64,000 bases of DNA, taken from positions 1-64,000 of the forward strand of contig JADJPM010000004.1 of the NCBI GenBank assembly GCA_016713245.1, given 5' to 3'. The position numbers were made by a program, and so were the translations under genes. This stretch comes from Verrucomicrobiaceae bacterium (lineage in GTDB: Bacteria > Verrucomicrobiota > Verrucomicrobiia > Verrucomicrobiales > Verrucomicrobiaceae). A model generated the notes under the pieces. That model worked only from the letters and a program-made list of their open reading frames with translations. It made no database searches and was not told where the DNA came from. Shown piece after piece: positions 56,465 to 64,000 of the stretch (position 1 is its first letter; every line of letters begins with the position of its first letter).

Positions 56465-56590
56465 GTGGTGGAGTGGTAGAGTGGTGGAGTGGTAGAGTGG
56501 TGGAGTGGTGGAGTGGTGGAGTGGTGGAGTGGTGGAGTGGTGGAGTGGTGGAGTGGTGGAGTGGTGGAGTGGTGGAGTGGTGGAGTGGTG
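56464..56590. repeat. 8-bp tandem repeat (GAGTGGTG)n
   Basis: About 16 tandem copies of GAGTGGTG with a few GAGTGGTA variants at the left end, starting at the stop codon of the tandem SGNH gene. It is a variable-number tandem repeat; it has no spacers, so it is not CRISPR. From 56591 to 56794 there is only AT-rich sequence that probably holds the promoter of the next gene. Confidence 0.95.
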
Positions 56591-56794
56591 AGGGGCGTTG
56601 ATCATGGTTCCACGGGCATGAACGGGGGCCGAGGTCCTTCCTGGGGGGGGCGGCATCTCATGGGAATTACGATGTTCGTGAGAACATTCCTTTATTGTAA
56701 AGATTTGTTAAAGAAGTGGATATTTTTCTGGAGTATTTCCATAAACTCCATAACGTGGTGGTTAAATTGCCCTTCTACCCCTCATCCACTTCCC

Positions 56795-59700
56795 ATGACT
56801 TCCCCTGCACAACGCGGCGGTGACCTTGTGTCGCCTCCGTTCTCGTGTGAGCAGGCTCCGCCTTTGCGGGGCTTGGGGAGGTATGTGTCGATGCTTTTGG
56901 CGTGGCTGCTGATGCTTTCCGCCACTGGCACCTTGCAAGCCCAGACCTTGCTGGAATGGAACATGGAGCTTTCGACGATTGAAGGCGGAGCGCAGCCGAG
57001 CAGCAACGAACGATACAACCTGCTTCCAAGTGTGAAGCATTCGACGATCGACATCGGTGGCTTGAACGGCGTGTTTCAGTTCCGATGGGACGGGACCTCG
57101 TCTCCTGACTACGGACCCAACGGCCTGTTGGTCAGTGATCCAAATGAGAACGGAAACAAGCGTGTCGGCACCAAGGCCCGCTGTGCCATGGGATGGGATT
57201 CGACGCTGGATTCGACGCTTGCGACGCCTCCTGCCACGCTGACAGGCAGGCCGGACACCGGCTGGACGACATTCAAAATGAAAGCGGGTGTCTCGGGCAG
57301 CATCACTGGCACCTGCTTTGAGGCCAAGAGGGTGGACAGCGGTTCGCCTACCAGTGCCCGTGTCTATATCTCCTGGCATGACGGCACGGCCATGAGGACC
57401 GCGTGGACATCCACGATCACCATGAGCGGCACGGGAAACTACGTGACCTACGATGTGCCCTTCACCCAGGGGACGGCGCTTCCCACTGGCAGCGCTTTGG
57501 CGGGGAAAACCTTCATGATGGAGTTCTATTGCTGGGGCGGCACGAGCTATCTGCACATCGACAATCTGATGATCGAAGGCAGCGCCGCCGTCTGTTCGGC
57601 GATCACGGTCAGTCCTGTCTTGCTGCCCGCGGGCACCGTGGGGACCGCCTACTCGCAGAGCTTGAGTTCCAGCGGCGGCACCTCGCCCTACACCTACGCG
57701 GTGACCAGCGGCACGCTTCCTACTGGTCTGAGCTTGAGCAGTGCTGGCGTGATCAGCGGCACGCCCAGTGCTTCCAACGGAGCAGGTGTGAGCCTGTCGA
57801 TTACAGGCACGGACGCCAATGGATGCACTGGGGTGCGAAATACCACCCTCCGAATCTGCCCCGTAATGTCTCTCGCGACACCGACGAACACCGCAACCGT
57901 GGGCACGGCCTATTCATCCAGCGTCGCCGCCAGTGGGGGAGCTTCGCCGTATGTGTATGCGGTCGTCGGCGGGGTCTTGCCAGCAGGCTTGAGCCTGAAC
58001 ACCAGCACCGGTGCCATTACCGGCACGCCCACGACAGCCGCCACCTCCACCTTCACGGTTCGAGCCACGGATGCCAACTCCTGCTCGCGGGTCTCCCCCA
58101 GCCTGACGATCACGACCAGCGCGGCCACCACCGACTACGGCGACTATTCCAGCTTTGCCTCCGCCACGCAGACGGCAAATAGCGCCCTTCGCATCGGTAC
58201 GGCCGCCACGGATGCGGAGGCTGCCAACCCGGCCAACAGCACGGCAACGGGAGATGATACCACGGGTGACGATGAAGATCTCACCATGCCTACTATGGTC
58301 GTGGGCGGCACGAGCACGATCACAGTTCCTGTCACGATTCCTGTTTTGGCCAATGTGAGTGGTAGCACCTCTCGCATCGCCGCTTATGCGGATTGGAATG
58401 GCGATGGCGATGTCGGAGATTCAAATGAAACTCTGGCCACGCAAACGGTGGCGGCTGCTGGCACGACGAATGTGACATTCAGCTTCACGCCGCCGGCAGG
58501 GACCACGGTGGGGACGAAATACATCCGATTTAGGCTCTCTGAAAGTGCCAGCCATCCCGGCTTCAGCGGCACATCCACGCTCAAGGGCGAGGTCGAGGAT
58601 TATGCGGTGCAGGTCTGCACGGGTGGCAGCGTTTTGTGGGCCGTGGATGAAGATGGCGATTCACCGGGGCACCTGCGACTGTGGTCCTTCGACAGCTATG
58701 ACACGCCCACCCTTTCGGCCAAGGACTATGGTCGTCTCTACTACCGCGATCCGAACACCAATGTGATCACTGATGTGGGTGCGACAACGGATGACATGGA
58801 GGCCCTGGCCATCAATCGCTTCACCGGCATGGCCTACTTCCTTCTGTCCAGCAACCTCGCTGGTGCCACCTCGGGCTCGCAGGCGCTTTTCAGTTACAAT
58901 TTGAATGATGCTGCGGCGAACTCCGGCAACATCGTCATGACCTTGCTGGGTCATCTCGCCCGGCCCACGACAGGGGTCGCGGTGGAGTGCCTGGCCTTTG
59001 ATCCGGTGCGTGGCCGTCTCTACACGGGCGATCCGAGGGATGGAAACCAAAACGCCAGCCCCACGGCGGATGGTCTCTACTACCTGGATATTCGAAACCT
59101 GAATGCCAATGCGTTTACCTCGACGTCGTGGACGCTCGCAGGCACCATGACCGGAGCTGGGCAGAACTGCAATTATGCCGATGGCATGGAATTTGCCACC
59201 AATGGCAAGCTCTACGTCATTGATGGCACGGATGAGCATCTCTACGAGGTCGATCCCGTCACGGCTGCCATCACCCTGGTCAGCGATACGAGTGTCATCG
59301 GAGGGCTGACGGGCTCACCTGACATCGAAACCCTCGTCTGGGATGATCTCAACAGCCGCCTGATTGGCATCGACAACAACACCAATGCCACTAGTGGCAA
59401 CCGCTTCGTCGAAATCACCCTCGGCACGGCCGGGGCAAACGTCGCTCGTGGCAAGTTCCTGCCCGGCACCCCAGGGTTGCCGACGGATGCTGACTTTGAA
59501 GGTGGTGCCATGTGGAATACCTGCCCACCTCAGCCCGTCCTCGGTGTGGGGAATCTCATTTTCAAAGACCTCAATAGCGATGGCAATTACGATTCCGGTG
59601 AGGCCGCGGCCAATGTGATCGTGGAACTTTATGCCCAGGGGCAGACGGTCGGTAGTTCCGTCCCCATCGCTCGCACGACCACCGACGCCTCGGGCAAGTA

Positions 59701-62700
59701 TGGCTTCACACGCTTGTTGGCTGGAAACTATTTTGTGCATGTTCCGGCTGGCAATTTCGCTGTGGGCCAGCCGCTCGTCGGCCTTCTTTCCGTGACCGGA
59801 ACAGGTTCAGGAGATGACAACACCAACGAAGACGGAATTGATAACGCCACACCTGCCACCAATGGCATCAGCAGTGCCGTGTTTGCGCTGACTGACAATG
59901 GCGAACCTACCAACTCGACCGAAACAGGTTTCGCCGCCACAGATGACGATGCCGATGATAATAACACCGACCTCACGATCGACTTTGGTTTCGTGAGCCC
60001 TGCCACCACCGACTACGGCGACTACCTCAACTTCGCCTCCGCTACGCAGACGGCAAACAGCGCCCTGCGCATCGGCACCGCCGCCACGGATGCGGAGGCT
60101 GCCAACCCAGCCAACAGTACTGCCACGGGTGATGACAACACAGGGGATGACGAAGATCTCACCATGCCGACTTTCCCGGTGGGAACGGCCACGACGCTGA
60201 CGGTGCCGATGACCATCACTGCCGCCTCGCTGAGCGGCAGCACGGCGCGGGTGAATGTGTTTGTGGACTGGAATGGGGACAACGACGTGCTTGACGCGAA
60301 TGAGACGCTCGCGGCGCAGACCGTTTCGGCCTCCGGCAGCTTCGCTTTCAGCCTCACACCTCCTGTGGGCACCACGGCGGGCACGAAATTCCTGCGCATC
60401 CGTGCGGCGGAAGGAGCCACGCACCCTGGCATCAGCGGCACGTCCACGCTGAAAGGCGAGGTGGAGGATTATGCGATCACCGTCGCGTTACCACTAGACC
60501 ACGGGGACTACTCGGGATTCATCACCGCAAGTCACGGCGTGGCTTCGGACATCCGAATCGGGTCCGCAGTGACCGATACGGAAATTAGCAGCCCGGCGAA
60601 TAGCACTGCCACAGGGGACGACTCCTCCGGCACGGATGACGAAGATGCGGTGATGCCTTCATTTGCCGACGGTGTGGCCACGAGTGTCACCTTCGCTGTT
60701 ATATTGAATACTGCGGTCATTCCGACAGCGCGTGTTGGCATTTTTGCGGATTGGAACGGTGATGGCGATGTGGTGGACGCAAATGAAACGATCTCCGCAC
60801 AGACGGTGTCAGGGACCGCCAATCACACCTTCACGCTCACTCCACCCACAGGCACACTCCCAGGAACCAAATACATCAGACTCGTCGTGGTGGAGGGAAG
60901 TGGTGCGCCTTCGTTCTCGGGAAATCCAGCGCTTCGCGGTGAGGTTGAAGACTACGCGGTGACATTGACGTCCTCAGCTACCACGGATTTCGGCGATTGG
61001 AATGGCAGCGGTGCCGCCACCAGCACCACGAGCAGTATCGTGAACTCCAATCTCAGAATCGGCACAAATCTGGATGCTGAATACACGGTGACACCCAATT
61101 CGGCGGCTAATGCAGATGACCTAGCAGGCACGGATGACGAGGACGGGGTCACATTTCCAAGCACCCTAGTTGCAGGACTTTCAGGAACAATGCGTGTTTA
61201 CCTTCAAAATCTGACAGGAGGGAATGCCTACCTTCATGCTTGGATTGATTTCAACAACGATGGCAATTTTAATGACACTGTTCTAAGCGGGGCAAATGGG
61301 GGTGAGCGGTTGTTTGCTACCCGTACGATTACAAACGGGAGTTCGCTTTCGACTCCATGGGACTTCGCTTTTACCGTACCGCTCGCTGCCAACCGATCTG
61401 GGCCTTTAGGAGTCCGGGTTCGCCTCACTAACAGCATTTCCACGGTTCCAACAGGTTCCTCTGGTATAGGTGAGGTAGAGGATCATCTCGTCTCGATAGC
61501 CTGTCCCACGCTTGACATCTGGCCCCATGACGGATTGCGCACCGCCGATATTGGACGCAACTACTCGGTCTTTCTCAGCGAGCGAGTGAGTGCTGGGCTG
61601 CCCGTAACCTTTGCAGTCTCCGGACTTCCTCCAGGCCTTTCGTACACACCTGCAACCACCCGCATATCAGGAACACCTACGGCGATTGGCAACTACACTG
61701 TTCAGGTCATTGCGACTGATTCAGTCGGCTGCACGGGCACGAGAAACTTCCCGCTGAAGGTCCGTGGCCTAGAAGTCAGCACGACGCTGTGGGCAGACAC
61801 GAACTACAATGGCCTGCTGGATAATGCTGAGACGGGGATTGCTGGAATCACCGTCGAACTGTGGAGGCCCGGTGCGAACAACACGCCAGAAAACGGTGGC
61901 GGCGATGATTCCAAGGCCGCCACTGATATTGTCACGCCGACCAATGGTTCGGTGGTCTTCACAGACCTTTCTGCTGGCACCTATTACATACGAGTGCCTT
62001 CACCACCCGCAGGCTATCCAGCGGCGACCATCGCCTTCGCGAACGCGGAGTCCGGAGTCGATGGAGATAGCAATGGCATTCAAACACAGCCAGCACAGCC
62101 CATTGTCACGGGTGTTTTCACTTTGGCGGCCGGTTTGCAGCCGGATGGAAGCACCACCCCGTCCATGACCAACCCAAGTATGACTGCTACAGGCCCATGG
62201 ACGCTCACTGGCTGGCCTATCAGCTACTGGGGAGCTGGCTATATCCATACGCCTCCCGTTGCTTTCCTGCCAGCAGCGACGACTCAGCACCGAGCGGGAG
62301 GCATGCGAGCCTCTCCTGATGGCGGTCAGTTTGCGGGTATTCCCTTGGACGGCACATTGAGTTCTGGCGGCGGCCTGGGGCAGCGGTTCACCGGACTGAC
62401 TGTCGGTCAGCGGTATCGTGTTTCCTGGTACCACGCCAATGGTGGATTCACGAGTGATCCTGCTGTGACTGGCGATGGTGTTTTCAGCAACACGGTTGGC
62501 ACCCCGATCCAAGGTATGCTTTCAATGTGGAGCACCGCGTATGGCTCAACGTACGGCTCGGGTGGCCTGCCCGCCACCGTGGATTATCTCGGAGAAGGCA
62601 ATCAACTCTGGAAGAACGCCGAAGTCGTGGCTCCTGCCCCACACCAGGACATTGATCTCATTATCTGGAATCGTGATCCGGCCTATGTGCTTTCGTACTA

Positions 62701-64000
62701 TACCATCGACGGAGTGGATTTTGCCGCGACTGGTGACGACACTGTGGACATCGGCCTCAACAACGGGGTGGATTCTGGTGATCACTCCAGTTTCGCCATG
62801 GCGAGCCAGGCCCGAGCAGTCGAAATCAGAATTGGAACGACCGCCACAGATACTGATACTTCAAATCTAGCGAACAGCACCGCTACGGGTGACGATACCA
62901 CTGGCACGGACGACGAAGACCTCACGATGCCCGCCTTCACCGTCGGCACAGCCACGACACTCGCGGTCCCCATGACCATCACGGCGGCTTCGTTAAGCGG
63001 CAGCACGGCCCGCGTGAATGTGTTTGTGGACTGGAATGGCGACAACGACGTGCTCGACACGAATGAGACGCTCGCCGCGCAGACCGTCTCCGCCTCCGGC
63101 ACTTTCAATTTCAGCCTCACGCCGCCTGCTGGCACCACGGGGGGCACGAAGTACCTTCGCATCCGTGCGGCGGAAGGAGCCACGCACCCTGGCTTCAGCG
63201 GCACGTCCACGCTGAAAGGCGAGGTGGAGGATTATGCCATCACGGTCACCGGGGGTGTTGCGCCGCTCGCCATCGGTAACCTCGTGTGGATCGATGCAAA
63301 CAACAACGGCGTCAAAGATGCCAGCGAGACTGGGGAACCAGGAGTGACAGTGCAGCTTTGGACAGCGGGTGGCAACGGCACGGTGGAAAACGGGGCGGGG
63401 GATGATGTGAAAGTCGGGGCCGATCAGGTCACCGACTTGAACGGCAATTACAAATTCACCGGGCTGGCCGCAGGCAGCTATTATGTCCGCCTTCCCACAC
63501 CGCCGGCGGACTTCCCGCTGACCTCCGGCGTGCCGGACACGGCGGATAATCAGCAGGAAGGCGATAACAACGGCGTCCAACCGGGCGGGGTCGGCACGGC
63601 CATCCGCAGCCCGCTCATCGCGCTTTCTGCCGGTGGCGAGCCTGCAGCCGGTGTGGATGGCGATGACACCAATGGTGATCTCACCATCGACTTTGGCCTC
63701 GCGAGCAGTGATCCGTGCTACAGCACGAATTTGATCGACAACCCCAGCTTTGAGCTCAACGGCGGCGCGAACACCACCGGGGCTCTTTTTGCCTCGCTGG
63801 GCTACAACGGCACTGGAACGACCTTTGGCAGCAGTGTGAACGCCTTGCGCTGGGTGAGCGGCGTGAATCCGATTTCAGCACTGAACGATCCCATCCAGCG
63901 GATGAAGGTGCTGGCGGTGGGCACCGGCGCGAAGGTGGCCTGGACGGAAAGCGCCCGGGCGCATCAAGGGAAGCGGTACATGCTTCTCGAAGGCGAGCTG
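56795..64000 (+). CDS. giant secreted repetitive surface protein (N-terminal 2,402 aa; continues beyond window)
   Basis: One open frame from ATG 56795 to the window end. The signal segment is MLLAWLLMLSATGTLQAQ (about 33-50). Putative-Ig (He_PIG-like) domains lie at about 57605-57850, 57860-58110 and 61500-61765 (PTGLSLSSAGVISGTPS). Five GEVED domains, each with D(Y/F)GD(Y/W)...DDEDx...DWNGD...GEVEDY or a close variant, lie at about 58130-58617, 60008-60480, 60499-60966, 60984-61493 and 62770-63245. SdrD_B-like segments with Asp-rich calcium loops lie near 59530, 61780 and 63265 (GNLVWIDANNNGVKDASETG). It is likely a cell-surface or type-sorted adhesin. Domains at 60.2 and 63.0 kb are almost identical in DNA. 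Confidence 0.9.
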   Translation, partial: MTSPAQRGGDLVSPPFSCEQAPPLRGLGRYVSMLLAWLLMLSATGTLQAQTLLEWNMELSTIEGGAQPSSNERYNLLPSVKHSTIDIGGLNGVFQFRWDGTSSPDYGPNGLLVSDPNENGNKRVGTKARCAMGWDSTLDSTLATPPATLTGRPDTGWTTFKMKAGVSGSITGTCFEAKRVDSGSPTSARVYISWHDGTAMRTAWTSTITMSGTGNYVTYDVPFTQGTALPTGSALAGKTFMMEFYCWGGTSYLHIDNLMIEGSAAVCSAITVSPVLLPAGTVGTAYSQSLSSSGGTSPYTYAVTSGTLPTGLSLSSAGVISGTPSASNGAGVSLSITGTDANGCTGVRNTTLRICPVMSLATPTNTATVGTAYSSSVAASGGASPYVYAVVGGVLPAGLSLNTSTGAITGTPTTAATSTFTVRATDANSCSRVSPSLTITTSAATTDYGDYSSFASATQTANSALRIGTAATDAEAANPANSTATGDDTTGDDEDLTMPTMVVGGTSTITVPVTIPVLANVSGSTSRIAAYADWNGDGDVGDSNETLATQTVAAAGTTNVTFSFTPPAGTTVGTKYIRFRLSESASHPGFSGTSTLKGEVEDYAVQVCTGGSVLWAVDEDGDSPGHLRLWSFDSYDTPTLSAKDYGRLYYRDPNTNVITDVGATTDDMEALAINRFTGMAYFLLSSNLAGATSGSQALFSYNLNDAAANSGNIVMTLLGHLARPTTGVAVECLAFDPVRGRLYTGDPRDGNQNASPTADGLYYLDIRNLNANAFTSTSWTLAGTMTGAGQNCNYADGMEFATNGKLYVIDGTDEHLYEVDPVTAAITLVSDTSVIGGLTGSPDIETLVWDDLNSRLIGIDNNTNATSGNRFVEITLGTAGANVARGKFLPGTPGLPTDADFEGGAMWNTCPPQPVLGVGNLIFKDLNSDGNYDSGEAAANVIVELYAQGQTVGSSVPIARTTTDASGKYGFTRLLAGNYFVHVPAGNFAVGQPLVGLLSVTGTGSGDDNTNEDGIDNATPATNGISSAVFALTDNGEPTNSTETGFAATDDDADDNNTDLTIDFGFVSPATTDYGDYLNFASATQTANSALRIGTAATDAEAANPANSTATGDDNTGDDEDLTMPTFPVGTATTLTVPMTITAASLSGSTARVNVFVDWNGDNDVLDANETLAAQTVSASGSFAFSLTPPVGTTAGTKFLRIRAAEGATHPGISGTSTLKGEVEDYAITVALPLDHGDYSGFITASHGVASDIRIGSAVTDTEISSPANSTATGDDSSGTDDEDAVMPSFADGVATSVTFAVILNTAVIPTARVGIFADWNGDGDVVDANETISAQTVSGTANHTFTLTPPTGTLPGTKYIRLVVVEGSGAPSFSGNPALRGEVEDYAVTLTSSATTDFGDWNGSGAATSTTSSIVNSNLRIGTNLDAEYTVTPNSAANADDLAGTDDEDGVTFPSTLVAGLSGTMRVYLQNLTGGNAYLHAWIDFNNDGNFNDTVLSGANGGERLFATRTITNGSSLSTPWDFAFTVPLAANRSGPLGVRVRLTNSISTVPTGSSGIGEVEDHLVSIACPTLDIWPHDGLRTADIGRNYSVFLSERVSAGLPVTFAVSGLPPGLSYTPATTRISGTPTAIGNYTVQVIATDSVGCTGTRNFPLKVRGLEVSTTLWADTNYNGLLDNAETGIAGITVELWRPGANNTPENGGGDDSKAATDIVTPTNGSVVFTDLSAGTYYIRVPSPPAGYPAATIAFANAESGVDGDSNGIQTQPAQPIVTGVFTLAAGLQPDGSTTPSMTNPSMTATGPWTLTGWPISYWGAGYIHTPPVAFLPAATTQHRAGGMRASPDGGQFAGIPLDGTLSSGGGLGQRFTGLTVGQRYRVSWYHANGGFTSDPAVTGDGVFSNTVGTPIQGMLSMWSTAYGSTYGSGGLPATVDYLGEGNQLWKNAEVVAPAPHQDIDLIIWNRDPAYVLSYYTIDGVDFAATGDDTVDIGLNNGVDSGDHSSFAMASQARAVEIRIGTTATDTDTSNLANSTATGDDTTGTDDEDLTMPAFTVGTATTLAVPMTITAASLSGSTARVNVFVDWNGDNDVLDTNETLAAQTVSASGTFNFSLTPPAGTTGGTKYLRIRAAEGATHPGFSGTSTLKGEVEDYAITVTGGVAPLAIGNLVWIDANNNGVKDASETGEPGVTVQLWTAGGNGTVENGAGDDVKVGADQVTDLNGNYKFTGLAAGSYYVRLPTPPADFPLTSGVPDTADNQQEGDNNGVQPGGVGTAIRSPLIALSAGGEPAAGVDGDDTNGDLTIDFGLASSDPCYSTNLIDNPSFELNGGANTTGALFASLGYNGTGTTFGSSVNALRWVSGVNPISALNDPIQRMKVLAVGTGAKVAWTESARAHQGKRYMLLEGEL

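Noticed and set aside
56464..56590. CRISPR array
   Set aside because: The unit is 8 bp with no unique spacers and no cas genes nearby; it is a simple tandem repeat.
57403..58182. 259-aa plus-strand frame in the adhesin region
   Set aside because: Out-of-frame reading of the low-complexity repeats of the giant surface protein.

Overview
The window looks like a chromosomal segment of a verrucomicrobial bacterium (Prosthecobacter/Verrucomicrobium-like). This is inferred from the long three-domain IspG, several sialate-O-acetylesterase and SGNH esterases, a GEVED/SdrD-type giant surface protein, an M56 protease fused to a secretin-like domain, and typical intergenic palindromes. No rRNA is present, so the assignment is by gene content only.

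Layout. (1) 1-12.0 kb is an accessory module, almost all on the minus strand. It carries two DUF932-like proteins, a VWA remnant, a sliding-clamp-like protein with a tail, a WGR-domain ATP-dependent DNA ligase, a RecB/Cas4-type nuclease, a probable DNA-binding partner, small membrane proteins, a WYL regulator, an XRE regulator and decayed HNH genes. ATGA overlaps and similar terminator hairpins organise it into short operons. It ends at the 3' side of a normal tRNA-Cys, a classic integration position, but no integrase is visible. (2) 12.3-26.9 kb holds housekeeping and accessory genes: mtnP, an RND pump, an EcoRV-type restriction-modification pair, a dehydroquinate-synthase-like cyclase, an MBOAT acyltransferase pair, a zinc alcohol dehydrogenase, a DUF559 gene flanked by palindromic repeats, squalene/phytoene synthase and hemW. 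(3) 26.9-37.1 kb holds secreted hydrolases (sialidase-SGNH, SASA-SGNH, alpha/beta hydrolase, sialate O-acetylesterase), an amidase, ispG and a zinc-binding lipoprotein.

(4) 37.2-46.9 kb is the outstanding region. It holds 24 densely packed tRNA genes covering 19 amino-acid identities (no Val seen). It also holds a DraRnl/Rnl5-type RNA ligase gene, an ~850-nt GNRA-rich region that looks like a giant structured RNA (GOLLD/ROOL-like by context), further large nested-helix RNAs, a terminal structured RNA with a strong terminator, and then an unknown 275-aa protein, an RtcB-family RNA ligase and an HNH endonuclease. In 23 of the 24 tRNAs the T-loop TTC is replaced by NGC (G at position 55; one of these also has G56), and nearly all of these have A-G instead of G18-G19 in the D-loop. 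The single tRNA with a normal TTC loop (Glu) also keeps GG. This paired change at the tRNA elbow, together with two different RNA ligases, suggests a dedicated set of unusual tRNAs and an RNA-repair system rather than ordinary translation genes.

(5) 46.9-56.6 kb holds glgE (with a one-base frameshift), a lipoprotein, a response-regulator/MBL-fold hydrolase, a metallophosphoesterase, a heptosyltransferase-like GT9, a BlaI-type repressor with an M56 protease/secretin/SLBB fusion, and a tandem SGNH protein followed by an 8-bp tandem repeat. (6) 56.8 kb to the end is the first 2,402 residues of a giant repetitive secreted protein that runs off the window.
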